Shown one piece after another: positions 56,090 to 64,000 of a stretch of DNA of 64,000 nucleotides. The translations under genes and the position numbers were made by a program. Positions within the stretch are counted from its first letter, which is position 1; every line of letters starts with the position of its first letter. The notes under the pieces were generated by a model, which worked only from the letters and a program-made list of their open reading frames with translations, had not been told where the DNA came from and did not search any database. Source of the DNA: Flavobacterium circumlabens (GTDB lineage Bacteria > Bacteroidota > Bacteroidia > Flavobacteriales > Flavobacteriaceae); the NCBI RefSeq assembly GCF_004345565.1, contig NZ_SLWA01000013.1, positions 62,001 to 126,000 on the forward strand, written 5' to 3'.

Positions 56090-56548
56090 TTAAGCTTCTT
56101 GCTGCAAGGCCGGATGTATCATTTCATTGATAATAGACAAAGTAAGCATATCAAATTTACCGGAGAAAAAAGCATCCAATACTTCCTGAAAAACAGGATC
56201 GGTATTGTTTGTTAAGGTAAAAAGAGTCATGCAGGAATGCAGTTTTCGGGCATCTAAATCGCCAAGAATAGCCTCAGCCGATTTCATTTTAAAGTCCAGC
56301 AGTACTTTAGAAACTTCAATAAGATGTTTTCCAAGAACCGGATGTGAGAGAAATTCCTCACTCTGCTGAAGATTGTCGATGGAATATAATACGGACATTT
56401 CACTTCTTCCTAATCCTTTTATCTGAGGAAAAATAAACCACATCCAGTGGGTTTCTTTTTTTCCTCTTTTTAGTTCAGTAAGAGCTGTAAGATAGAGTTT
56501 GTTTTGTGCCTCTAAAAAACGGGTTAAATCATTGTTTAATTTTGCCAT
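56090..56548 (-). CDS. DUF1810 family protein
   Basis: A 152-residue protein of DUF1810 (calpastatin-like name in some databases). The signature is present: LYLTALTELKRGKKETHWMWFIFPQ (about 18-42), then LGRSEMSVLYSI and HPVLGKHLIE. Cytoplasmic. The family's function is not established to my knowledge; members are sometimes placed near ADP-ribose or NAD-related genes. It is 165 bases upstream of nothing on its strand except the alkB 3' end, so it could be a distal part of the DNA-repair transcript. Confidence 0.88.
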   Translation of the reverse strand: MAKLNNDLTRFLEAQNKLYLTALTELKRGKKETHWMWFIFPQIKGLGRSEMSVLYSIDNLQQSEEFLSHPVLGKHLIEVSKVLLDFKMKSAEAILGDLDARKLHSCMTLFTLTNNTDPVFQEVLDAFFSGKFDMLTLSIINEMIHPALQQEA

Positions 56549-56713
56549 TTGGGGTGGAATATATTGGAAAAAAGTTTGAAAAATACTAAAAAAGATAAGT
56601 GCTGCCTAATAAAATGTGCAAGAAGGCTGTATTTTATTTTAGAAAGCTGATTTTGAGATTCTTTTCTGACGGAAAACTCATTTTATTATTTGAATTAAAA
56701 GGTGTTTTTTACC

Positions 56714-57343
56714 TTATTCTGCTTTTCTGTTCGTCCTTCTGAAGGTCAGATTGATTCTCGGCAATACTTTTTTGGCTGTTTTGGGAACATGATGCTGCCA
56801 GAAACTATTTGTAGTTCCTGACATCAATAAAAAAGAACCATGATGCAGCGGAATTTCAACCTGACCAATGTCTTTTCTGAACTTATGTCGCAGTCGGAAC
56901 ATTCTTGTTTCTCCAAAAGTAACAGATGCTATAATGGGGTTTGTGCCCGAATTGTGCTCTTTATCGCTATGCCAGGCCACACTATCACTTCCGTTTCGAT
57001 ATAAATTAAGCAGCAGGCTGTTAAAATCCAGTTGTGTTTCTTTTTCTACGCGGCTTCTGATGGTCAGGAGTTCATAAGTCCAGTCGGGACCATTCAGATC
57101 GGCTCCGGGATTATCTTTGTCTTCGTACCAGGCGATCATTCTGGGAGCCGTAACGGTTTTGTCAAAAATTTCCATCTCGTATCCTCTCCATTTGGTTTGG
57201 TGAAGCAGTTTTTCATAATAATGATCAGATTCTTCTTTGGTAAAGAAATTGTCAATCAGGATCAATTCGGTGTCAGGCAGTTCAAATACGGTTTTTCCGC
57301 TACGACCTGAAGTAAATAATTCGGTATCATTAAAGAGTGTCAT
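56714..57343 (-). CDS. AlkB-family alpha-ketoglutarate/Fe(II) DNA dioxygenase
   Basis: A 209-residue repair enzyme that oxidatively removes alkyl groups from N1-methyladenine and N3-methylcytosine. The iron site is H125 and D127 (AWHSDKE) with H184 (FWQHHVPK). The alpha-ketoglutarate site is RINLTFR (R196, R202). PRMIAWYED (67-75) and the substrate lid resemble human ABH2 and plant/bacterial AlkB homologues rather than E. coli AlkB. It lies 30 bases after the dnaE stop on the same strand, so it is probably the third gene of the dinB-dnaE-alkB damage operon. Confidence 0.92.
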   Translation of the reverse strand: MTLFNDTELFTSGRSGKTVFELPDTELILIDNFFTKEESDHYYEKLLHQTKWRGYEMEIFDKTVTAPRMIAWYEDKDNPGADLNGPDWTYELLTIRSRVEKETQLDFNSLLLNLYRNGSDSVAWHSDKEHNSGTNPIIASVTFGETRMFRLRHKFRKDIGQVEIPLHHGSFLLMSGTTNSFWQHHVPKTAKKVLPRINLTFRRTNRKAE

Positions 57344-57373
57344 AATGTATTTTTTTAAGTATATAGCTCTGTT

Positions 57374-60300
57374 CTAAAATTTCATTCGATGTCTGGGCAG
57401 ATTAATTTCGTGTCCCTGCGGATAAGGTTCCCGATGCGTAGGGCTAACATCTTCCCTGATTAACCGCTGTGTTTTATACTGATCTTTAGCATCCATATAC
57501 CGTGGATCAGGAATAAAAGGCATTTTAGACATCTTGGTAATAGTGATTGTCGGAAAGTGATAATCGACTTCCACAGTTCCTAAAAGCAAATAACAGCCTC
57601 CGCCCTGAAAAGGATACTGCACCAGGCAATCAGGAAAATGTGCCGTATCAAAATAAGTACCTTCATGATCGATCCAGGTTCCGAAATACATGTTTCCTTT
57701 TTTGGTTGGAACTTGTTTTCTCGAAATCAGATAGGCCAGCATACGAACTTGTTTTTTATGATGGGCGACTAAATCTTTTGCCATAACGTCGCCGCGATGC
57801 CTGGTTTGCAAAAGGTCAAAAACGGTACAGGAAACAGGAAAACTTAAAAGTTCAATTTCATCAAAAGCATCTTCAAATACAGAACGTTCCAAAGTTGGGA
57901 GTTTATATTCCTTAACGGGTTCCTGTAGCAGCATCAGACTTCTGTTTTCAGGTTTGAAATTATTTAAAAGTAAACTCGCAATAACTAAAAGTTGATTTTT
58001 AGTTTTTCCTGTAAAACGAAAAGCGTCTATAAAAATCAAAATTTTCATGCTTTCAATCCCAATCGGAATACGATTAATGAAATCCTCCAAAGAAAGAAAA
58101 TCACCATTTTTCTCCCGTTCTGATTCGATTAAATGAGCGGTTTTCGATTCTAAACGCTGCAGGTGCATAAAACCGAGATAAATACAGGTACCATATACGG
58201 TGGTTTGATATTCGCTTTTGTTTACACATGGATTAAGAATCGTACCGCCGGACATTCGCGCTTCGTGCACATACACTTCGGTTCTGTAAAAACCACCCTG
58301 ATTATTGATTACCGCTGTCATAAATTCCACAGGGTAATTAATCTTCAGATATAAACTCTGATAACTCTCCACAGCATATGAAGCCGAGTGTGCTTTGCAA
58401 AATGAAAATCCGGCAAACGATTCGATCTGGCGGTAAATTTCCTGACTAAGTCCTAACGGATGTCCTTTTTGAGCACATGAAGCAAAGAAATTATCTTTAA
58501 CTTTTTGAAGTGCCTCTTTAGAACGCCCTTTCCCCGACATGGCGCGACGCAGAATATCACCATCGGCGGCCGGAAGCCCTCCGTAATGCTGGGCAATTTT
58601 AATCACATCTTCCTGATACACCATAATACCATACGTTTCGCCCAGATGTTCCTTGAAGACATCATGAAAATATTGAAACTGATCCGGATTGTTATGACGA
58701 AAAATATACTCTTTCATCATTCCCGATTGCGCCACGCCGGGACGGATGATAGAAGAAGCCGCCACCAGAATTTTATAATTGTCACAATTAAGCCGGCGTA
58801 ATAACCCGCGCATGGCCGGACTTTCGATATAAAAACAGCCAATGGTCCTGCCTTGTGCCAAATAAACATTACAAACCGCTTCGTCTTTAGAAATCGAAGT
58901 GTCCCGAATATTAAGTTTAATACCCCTGTTTTTCTCAATCAATTTCACACTGTCGTCAATATGCCCAATGCCACGCTGACTTAAAATATCGAATTTATCA
59001 AAACCAATTTCTTCAGCAATATGCATATCAAAAAGGACAATAGGAAACCCTTTTGGAGGCATTTCCAACGGCGTGTAATTGGTAATTGGTTCTTCAGAAA
59101 TTATGATTCCACAAGCATGCATACTACGCTGATTCGGGTATTTACCCATCATCATACTGTATTCCTGAACCAGTTTTACGATAGAATTGGTTTCGTGTAA
59201 GGCCATCGGATTTTTGGCCAGCATGTCCAGCTCTTCTTTAGGAAGACCAAAAACTTTTCCGACTTCCCTAAAAATAGAACGGTGTTTAAATTCGACATTC
59301 GTTCCGCAAAAAGCCACATGATCCCGGCCATATTTAGTAAAGACATATTCTAAAATTGTATTGCGCTCTTTCCAGCTCCAGTCGATATCAAAATCGGGTG
59401 GACTTTTTCGGTTTAAATTCAAAAAGCGTTCAAAATACAAATCCAGTTCAATGGGACAGATATCCGTAATCCCCAAACAATAGGCAATGATACTATTGGC
59501 ACCGCTGCCACGGCCAATGTGCATGAATCCCTGACTATTGCTGTATTGTATAATATCCCAGGTAATTAAAAAGTACCCGCTGAATTCCAATTCGTCAATT
59601 ACTTTTAGTTCTTTTTCGATGCGTGCTTTTGCCTGAGCATGCTCTTTTCCATAACGCCACAACAATCCTTTTCGTGCCAATTCTGTTAATAAGGCAATAT
59701 CACTCTGACGGTTTTCAGTAAAAAACTTCTTGTTTTTTTTAGATTTAAAATCATATTGAAAATTACAGGAAGCAATGATGTGCCCGGTATTGGCTATAAT
59801 TTCAGGATAGTTTTCATAATACGGCAAAAGGGCTTCCAAGGGCAGCATTTTCTCAGAAGTTTTGCAATAATCATTAGCTGTCAGTTTTGATAAAATAATA
59901 TTGGTATCAATGGCCCGAAGGATTTTGTGTAGATTAAATTCTCTTTTGTTTGTGAAAGTGACCGATTGAAGCATCACCATTTTAGAAATTTTACTTTTAA
60001 ATTCTAAAGTAAAAAGCTTGGAAATTTCATCCGGACGAATGCCGATAAATTCATTTTCACGCAGCATTTCAGGAGCATTTTCTAAAGTATAAATCACAAA
60101 AACCGATTCAAATTCGGGAGCGATTACAGGCAAAGGCTTTCCACTGAAATTATGTTCCGTTAAAAAACGGTTCATTTCGCCCAGTCCTTCAGCATTTTTG
60201 GCAAGCCCAATATATCTAAATTGATGATCGAAGCGGAATTCGATTCCCACCAATGGTTTTATTCCTGCTACATCACAGGCTTTTATAAAATCATAGATTC

Positions 60301-60427
60301 CTGTTACCGTATTAATATCCGTCAGGGCCATTGCTTTTACACCGCACGAAACAGCCTGCCCGATAAGTTTATCAAGAGAAATCGTGCCGTAGCGGAGGGA
60401 ATGAAAAGAATGACAGTTGAGATACAT
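57374..60427 (-). CDS. Second DNA polymerase III alpha subunit, error-prone (DnaE2/ImuC-like)
   Basis: A 1017-residue C-family DNA polymerase, shorter than replicative DnaE (about 1160 or more). Catalytic aspartates D347 and D349 in PPDFDIDW and D480 in DKFDILS are intact, as are GRGSGANS (306-313) and SMHACGIIIS. The N-terminal PHP domain looks metal-free: the first motif reads NCHSFHS instead of HxHS, and ALTDINT replaces TDHGN. It starts 3 bases after the dinB stop and is followed by alkB. The pairing with a Y-family polymerase and a LexA-like gene resembles the imuA-imuB-dnaE2 mutagenesis cassette, but no imuA-like gene is present. A second replicative role cannot be excluded without seeing the main dnaE. 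Confidence 0.9.
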   Translation of the reverse strand: MYLNCHSFHSLRYGTISLDKLIGQAVSCGVKAMALTDINTVTGIYDFIKACDVAGIKPLVGIEFRFDHQFRYIGLAKNAEGLGEMNRFLTEHNFSGKPLPVIAPEFESVFVIYTLENAPEMLRENEFIGIRPDEISKLFTLEFKSKISKMVMLQSVTFTNKREFNLHKILRAIDTNIILSKLTANDYCKTSEKMLPLEALLPYYENYPEIIANTGHIIASCNFQYDFKSKKNKKFFTENRQSDIALLTELARKGLLWRYGKEHAQAKARIEKELKVIDELEFSGYFLITWDIIQYSNSQGFMHIGRGSGANSIIAYCLGITDICPIELDLYFERFLNLNRKSPPDFDIDWSWKERNTILEYVFTKYGRDHVAFCGTNVEFKHRSIFREVGKVFGLPKEELDMLAKNPMALHETNSIVKLVQEYSMMMGKYPNQRSMHACGIIISEEPITNYTPLEMPPKGFPIVLFDMHIAEEIGFDKFDILSQRGIGHIDDSVKLIEKNRGIKLNIRDTSISKDEAVCNVYLAQGRTIGCFYIESPAMRGLLRRLNCDNYKILVAASSIIRPGVAQSGMMKEYIFRHNNPDQFQYFHDVFKEHLGETYGIMVYQEDVIKIAQHYGGLPAADGDILRRAMSGKGRSKEALQKVKDNFFASCAQKGHPLGLSQEIYRQIESFAGFSFCKAHSASYAVESYQSLYLKINYPVEFMTAVINNQGGFYRTEVYVHEARMSGGTILNPCVNKSEYQTTVYGTCIYLGFMHLQRLESKTAHLIESEREKNGDFLSLEDFINRIPIGIESMKILIFIDAFRFTGKTKNQLLVIASLLLNNFKPENRSLMLLQEPVKEYKLPTLERSVFEDAFDEIELLSFPVSCTVFDLLQTRHRGDVMAKDLVAHHKKQVRMLAYLISRKQVPTKKGNMYFGTWIDHEGTYFDTAHFPDCLVQYPFQGGGCYLLLGTVEVDYHFPTITITKMSKMPFIPDPRYMDAKDQYKTQRLIREDVSPTHREPYPQGHEINLPRHRMKF

Positions 60428-60430
60428 GAT

Positions 60431-61612
60431 TTATTTGATACGTTTTAAAATTTCGTTTTTGTTATTTGGTTTAAAAGAAGCTCCGGCGCAACGCATGACG
60501 GCATCGAAACCGTATCTGTTTTTCATTTTATCCATTGCGGCATAAAGCGACAGCATTTCCTGCGTATCTTCGAAAAGATCAATCTGATACGTGCCGCGAA
60601 CCAGTCCGCTGAAGCGAATACCGATCAGACGGATACGCATGCGTCGCTGGTAGAGTTTATCAAATAAATCGTTTACATTTTTATTTAGAATATGATCGGC
60701 TGAGGTATAAGCAATTTTGCATTGTTTGGTTTCGGTGTCAAAATTGGCGTAACGTATTTTAACGGTAATGGTTGAGGTGAGCCATTCTTCTGATCGCAGC
60801 TGAAAAGCGAGTTTTTCTACCATACCCACCAATATCGATCTTAGCATGATGATATCGATGGTATCCTGAGAAAAAGTATGTTCGGTAGAAATAGATTTTC
60901 TTTCCGAATAAGGTTCTACAGGCGTATGATCAATTCCGTTGGCTTTTTTCCAGATATCCAGACCGTTTTTGCCAATCATCTGCTGCAGCACTTCGGCAGG
61001 CATTTCTGATAGGGTTTGGATCGTACGGATTCCGATTCGGGATAAAAGCTGAAAAGTCACATTTCCAACCATCGGTATTTTCTGAATGGAAAGCGGATTT
61101 AAAAATGCCTGTACGTCCTGTTCCGGAATTTCGAGATTCCCTATTGGTTTGCCTTCTCCGGTGGCTATTTTAGAAACCGTTTTATTGATGGATAAAGAAA
61201 AACTAATCGGAAGTCCGGTTTCTTTAATTACCGATTGTGCGAGCTCGTTTGTCCATTTATAACTTCCGTGAAATTTGTCCATTCCGGTAATATCCAGATA
61301 GAATTCATCGATGCTGGCTTTTTCCAGTATCGGTGCTTTTTCCTGTAGAACCTGCGTAACATCATGTGATAATTGCGAATATAATTCCATATCGCCTTTG
61401 ATGATTTTAGCATCAGGACATAATTTCATGGCCATATGGATAGGCATGGCAGAGCGAACTCCAAAAACGCGGGCTTCATAGGAACAAGAGGCTACAACGC
61501 CACGATCACCACCACCAATTATCAGGGGAATCCCTTCTAATTGTGAGTTGGTTAACCTTTCACAGGATACGAAAAAGGTATCCAAATCCATGTGTACAAT
61601 TGCCCGTGTCAT
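60431..61612 (-). CDS. dinB: Y-family DNA polymerase IV-like (DinB)
   Basis: A 393-residue translesion polymerase. Metal-binding residues are D9 (HMDLDTFF) and D102/E103 (SIDEFYLD). YEARVFGVRSAMP and the helix-hairpin-helix (IQKIPMVGNVTFQLLSRIGI) follow, then the little-finger domain. Near the C-terminus is QIDLF (343-347), a clear beta-clamp-binding motif, but followed by about 46 more residues rather than being terminal. The catalytic residues are intact, unlike the inactive ImuB proteins of imuABC cassettes. First gene of the operon, divergent from the S24 regulator; the predicted minus promoter gives a leader of about 14 bases. Confidence 0.93.
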   Translation of the reverse strand: MTRAIVHMDLDTFFVSCERLTNSQLEGIPLIIGGGDRGVVASCSYEARVFGVRSAMPIHMAMKLCPDAKIIKGDMELYSQLSHDVTQVLQEKAPILEKASIDEFYLDITGMDKFHGSYKWTNELAQSVIKETGLPISFSLSINKTVSKIATGEGKPIGNLEIPEQDVQAFLNPLSIQKIPMVGNVTFQLLSRIGIRTIQTLSEMPAEVLQQMIGKNGLDIWKKANGIDHTPVEPYSERKSISTEHTFSQDTIDIIMLRSILVGMVEKLAFQLRSEEWLTSTITVKIRYANFDTETKQCKIAYTSADHILNKNVNDLFDKLYQRRMRIRLIGIRFSGLVRGTYQIDLFEDTQEMLSLYAAMDKMKNRYGFDAVMRCAGASFKPNNKNEILKRIK

Positions 61613-61630
61613 TTTTTTGTTTTTGTAAGT

Positions 61631-61691
61631 GACAAAATTAGCGCAGGTTGTAACAAAAATGATTATATTTGTTGTTCCAAATTATAACAAA
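61631..61691. promoter_or_regulatory. Divergent promoter-operator between dinB and the S24 regulator
   Basis: Two exact -7 elements face outward: TATATTTG (61664-61671, plus) and TAATTTTG (61640-61633, minus). The palindrome TTGTAACAA (61648-61656) lies between them. Half-sites alternate: AACAAA at 61652-61657, TTTGTT at 61668-61673 (overlapping the plus -7) and AACAAA at 61686-61691, with spacers of 10 and 12. This looks like the operator of the XRE-S24 protein, able to repress both directions. TTG boxes exist only 13 bases from each -7, an atypical spacing. Confidence 0.55.
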
Positions 61692-61698
61692 TTAAATT

Positions 61699-62475
61699 AT
61701 GTCCCTATTTTCAGATAACATCAGAGCATTGAGGGTTAAGCATAAAATATCTCAGGAGAAATTAGCTGAAAACCTTAGAATTACCAGAGGAAGATACGTT
61801 AAATACGAAGATGGAACCTCCGAAGCACCTTATGATATTTTAAAGCAGATTGCTTTATATTTTCATATGAGTATTGACTTATTATTGTCTGTCGACATCC
61901 GTAAAATCAATATAGAAAACCTTATAAAATTAGAAGGCAACCGACTTATTTTACCCATACAAGTCGATAGTTTTGGGGAGAATTATATCGAAATTGTGTC
62001 TCAAAAAGCAAAAGCGGGTTACCTAAACGGATATGCCGATCCGGAATATATCGAGAGTCTGCAGCAAGTTTCCCTTCCGTTTTTAGGACCTGGAAAACAC
62101 CGTGGATTTCCGGTAGAAGGAGATTCGATGCCGCCACACGAAGATGGAAGTATCATCATTGGCCGTTACGTAGAAAGGCTGGGAGAGGTGCTCGACGGAA
62201 AAACATATATCCTGATTACCAAAAACGAAGGCATGGTGTACAAACGTCTGAACAAAAACAAAAAGAATGCATTGGTATTAGAATCCGACAATCGTTTTTA
62301 TCCGAATTATGAAGTGAAAGCTTCGGATATTCTGGAAATTTGGGAATACGAGTGCAATATCGGCCGCAGCGATAAACGCCATGAAATAACAGAAACCCAG
62401 AGTATGAAAGATCTGCTGCTGGAGGTGAAACGGGAAGTTATGGAAATCAGGAATAATACACTGAGTGGCAGCTAA
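61699..62475 (+). CDS. LexA-like XRE-family regulator with S24 peptidase domain
   Basis: A 258-residue repressor-type protein. The N-terminal helix-turn-helix (about 5-60; RVKHKISQEKLAENLRITRG) is of the XRE type, not the winged helix of LexA. The C-terminal S24 domain has the catalytic serine S143 in VEGDSMPPHEDG and the lysine K182 in VYKRLNK, plus a potential autocleavage bond A106-G107 in KAKAGYLNGY. The residues for RecA-stimulated self-cleavage are therefore present, as in LexA, UmuD and phage repressors. It is divergent from dinB-dnaE-alkB and is the likely regulator of that operon. There is no phage gene nearby. The GNAT gene follows after 21 bases. Confidence 0.88.
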   Translation: MSLFSDNIRALRVKHKISQEKLAENLRITRGRYVKYEDGTSEAPYDILKQIALYFHMSIDLLLSVDIRKINIENLIKLEGNRLILPIQVDSFGENYIEIVSQKAKAGYLNGYADPEYIESLQQVSLPFLGPGKHRGFPVEGDSMPPHEDGSIIIGRYVERLGEVLDGKTYILITKNEGMVYKRLNKNKKNALVLESDNRFYPNYEVKASDILEIWEYECNIGRSDKRHEITETQSMKDLLLEVKREVMEIRNNTLSGS

Positions 62476-62496
62476 TAAAAATCATAGTGAAATCCA

Positions 62497-62946
62497 ATGA
62501 ATATTGAAAAAGCCATACCGGAAGACAACATCCGTTTAACGGAAATTACAAAAAAGTCAAAAGCCTATTGGGGATATTCTGACGAGCAAATTCTGAGCTG
62601 GAGTAATAATTTAACGGTTACTATGCTGTATATTGAAAATAATCCTGTTTTCAAATTAATCGATAAAGACGAAATTGTTGGTTATTATTCTTATATCCGA
62701 CAAGAAAATCAGCAGGTGAAACTGGATAACTTATTTATATTACCGGAATATATCGGAAAAGGATTTGGAACTTATCTAATGAATGATTTCCTGGAAAGAA
62801 TGAGAATTGAAAAATGCCAAAAAATCATTCTCGATTCAGAGCCAAACGCTGAAAAGTTCTACGGGAAAATTGGATTTAAAAAAATTGGGGAATTTGAAAC
62901 TTCAATAAAAAACAGGTTTATGCCCATTATGGAACTGAATCTTTAA
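62497..62946 (+). CDS. GNAT-family N-acetyltransferase
   Basis: A 149-residue acetyltransferase of the GNAT fold. The acetyl-CoA-binding motif A is LDNLFILPEYIGKGFGTYLMNDFLE (about 76-100), with the Q/R-x-x-G-x-G/A variant IGKGFG. FYGKIGFKKIGEFE follows. The acceptor substrate is unknown. It is 21 bases after the S24 gene, so it may be coregulated with the damage cassette. Its last four bases overlap those of the convergent PAP2 gene. Confidence 0.85.
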   Translation: MNIEKAIPEDNIRLTEITKKSKAYWGYSDEQILSWSNNLTVTMLYIENNPVFKLIDKDEIVGYYSYIRQENQQVKLDNLFILPEYIGKGFGTYLMNDFLERMRIEKCQKIILDSEPNAEKFYGKIGFKKIGEFETSIKNRFMPIMELNL

Positions 62947-63707
62947 AAAACTTTTACAAAACTCAATCCGTATTGCTGGCCATTATAGAAAGGAGCAATC
63001 ATAGAAGTTGAATGGCCTTCAGAAGAGGATTTAAATAGTTTTTTGGTAATATACGGATTCATCCAATACGCAATTTTGGTGCTCAAAATTCCGATTCCGG
63101 CTCCGGCTGCAACATCGGTTAACCAATGGCGGTTGTTGTAAATCCGGAATAATCCCGTTCCTGTTGCTACGGCATAACCTGCAATTCCGTACCAAATAGA
63201 TTTGTCTTTGTATTCCTGCCATAAAAATTCAGCTCCCGCAAAAGCAGTGGCGGTATGTCCGGACGGAAAAGAATTATTAGAACTTCCGTCAGGCCTTTCT
63301 TCATGTACAATCGACTTTAGACCCAAAACAGTAGAAGCCATAATAACATAGGAAGTCACAAAAATTACAGATCGGTCGCGCATCGTATTTTTCCCTTTTA
63401 CGCCAAAAGCATTCAACGCAAAAACAGAGGCTGCGGGCGCATACTGGGAGAAATCATCAATGGTAATTTTCTCGTCAATATCTTCTGTAACTTCTTTTTT
63501 GATCTGCGAATTAAAATTTAAAAGCTGATCACTTTCCAGACCAATTACACCGTAACCAATTAATGCACCCGGAATAATCAGCTGCTTATAATTGAATTTA
63601 ATATGATGCGCCACAGTGCTGTCAATTGCCGCAATAGAATCGGTTTTTTGTGCTGTTGCAGAAAAAATGCTGAATAGAAATACTAGGGAAATCGTTTTGT
63701 AAATCAT
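62943..63707 (-). CDS. Phosphatase PAP2-family membrane protein
   Basis: A 254-residue lipid phosphatase-like protein. Signal peptide or first helix 1-19 (SATAQ). The three-part active site is present: K-x6-RP (KSIVHEERP), PSGH (SFPSGHTATAF) and the R-x5-H-x3-D-type motif (NNRHWLTDVAAG; the arginine is R and the histidine H, with D in LTDV). Several membrane helices lie around them. It probably acts on undecaprenyl-pyrophosphate or phosphatidate at the periplasmic face. Its C-terminal tail carries no known motif. Confidence 0.88.
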   Translation of the reverse strand: MIYKTISLVFLFSIFSATAQKTDSIAAIDSTVAHHIKFNYKQLIIPGALIGYGVIGLESDQLLNFNSQIKKEVTEDIDEKITIDDFSQYAPAASVFALNAFGVKGKNTMRDRSVIFVTSYVIMASTVLGLKSIVHEERPDGSSNNSFPSGHTATAFAGAEFLWQEYKDKSIWYGIAGYAVATGTGLFRIYNNRHWLTDVAAGAGIGILSTKIAYWMNPYITKKLFKSSSEGHSTSMIAPFYNGQQYGLSFVKVF

Positions 63708-63804
63708 AATTGGTTCTCGTTATATACAGCAAAATAACGAAGGATTTGCCCCACTATTTCTGGCTTAATTCAACCTTAAGCAAATGTTAACTCCTGCTTG
63801 ATTT
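63708..63804. other. Short intergenic gap before the histidine kinase 3' end
   Basis: A 97-base gap upstream of PAP2. No terminator hairpin or promoter was clear. Confidence 0.3.
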
Positions 63805-64000
63805 TCATACGTTTAGTGCAAACCAAAAGGTACTTCCCAATCCTAAATTGCTTTCTACGCCAATGGTTCCGTTTTGGGCTTCGATGAATTCTTTGCTGAT
63901 CGCCAGCCCTAACCCCGTTCCTGATTTCTGGCTTCCCGGAATCTGAAAATATTTATCGAAAACCTTGTCTTTGTATCGCGCATCAATTCCTTTTCCGGTA
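63805..64000 (-). CDS. Sensor histidine kinase, 3' end only (gene runs off the right edge)
   Basis: The last 64 codons of a histidine kinase ATPase domain, ending at the TGA at 63807-63805. It shows the ATP-binding G1/F/G2 boxes of HATPase_c: TGKGIDARYKDKVFDKYFQ, then SGTGLGLAISKEFIEAQNG and GLGSTFWFALNV at the end. Nothing can be said of its sensor, dimerisation domain or partner from this window. Confidence 0.92.
   Translation of the reverse strand, partial: TGKGIDARYKDKVFDKYFQIPGSQKSGTGLGLAISKEFIEAQNGTIGVESNLGLGSTFWFALNV

Noticed and set aside
61699-62475. S24 repressor as a prophage remnant
   Set aside because: No phage structural, replication or integration genes nearby; it is divergent from DNA-repair genes, which fits an SOS-type regulator.

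Overview
The window looks like a chromosomal segment of a Flavobacterium-type member of the Bacteroidota. The grounds are low G+C DNA, SusC/SusD proteins, Bacteroidota-only families (Porin_10, DUF2851, DUF3467 and a PspC-like small protein), flavobacterial RpoB and RpoC sequences, and many promoters fitting the Bacteroidota consensus TTG-N17-23-TAnnTTTG. No prophage, insertion sequence, CRISPR array or rRNA operon was seen.

Layout. 1-5.3 kb: the start of rnhB (reverse strand), then a SusC/SusD outer-membrane uptake pair closed by a strong terminator. 5.5-11.1 kb: a Porin_10 protein, a cystathionine beta-synthase-type PLP enzyme, a DEDDh exonuclease, a DUF2851 protein and a PspC-like protein. 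11.1-15 kb: an APC permease (reverse), a helix-hairpin-helix membrane protein and an acyl-CoA dehydrogenase. 15-30.5 kb: the translation/transcription core, namely rpsU, a XerC/D-like recombinase, hpf, tRNA-Thr, tRNA-Tyr, tRNA-Thr, tuf, tRNA-Trp, secE, nusG, rplK, rplA, rplJ, rplL, rpoB, rpoC and DUF3467, with structured RNA elements in several gaps. 30.5-35 kb: a gap with two terminators in series, a four-cysteine membrane protein, prfC, and a lipoprotein alpha-amylase of archaeal (GH13_7-like) appearance. 35.4-41.7 kb: a SurA-like PPIase, a MoxR ATPase, and an exosortase translationally coupled to its likely only substrate, a VIT-domain membrane protein with a C-terminal PEP sorting signal. 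42-47.3 kb: two unrelated-subclass aconitases in tandem. 47.4-56.5 kb: a kelch protein, a LysM-NlpC/P60 hydrolase, a histidine kinase/receiver pair, a small Cys/His protein, an alpha/beta hydrolase, the remnant of a dead methyltransferase gene, an APC permease and a DUF1810 protein. 56.7-62.9 kb: a DNA-damage cassette (dinB, a second dnaE, alkB on one strand; a LexA-like XRE-S24 regulator and a GNAT protein divergently). 62.9-64 kb: a PAP2 phosphatase and the end of a histidine kinase.

How the parts fit. The 16.7-30.5 kb block is one long gene-expression supercluster driven by a strong promoter before the first tRNA-Thr. The 56.7-62.5 kb cassette is the best candidate for a regulated system: the S24 regulator probably represses both itself and the polymerase operon from an 86-bp divergent gap with repeated AACAAA/TTTGTT half-sites. 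The XrtN-like exosortase/VIT pair is the best candidate for a poorly understood system. Functions are inferred from sequence motifs and remembered family features; no database search was run.
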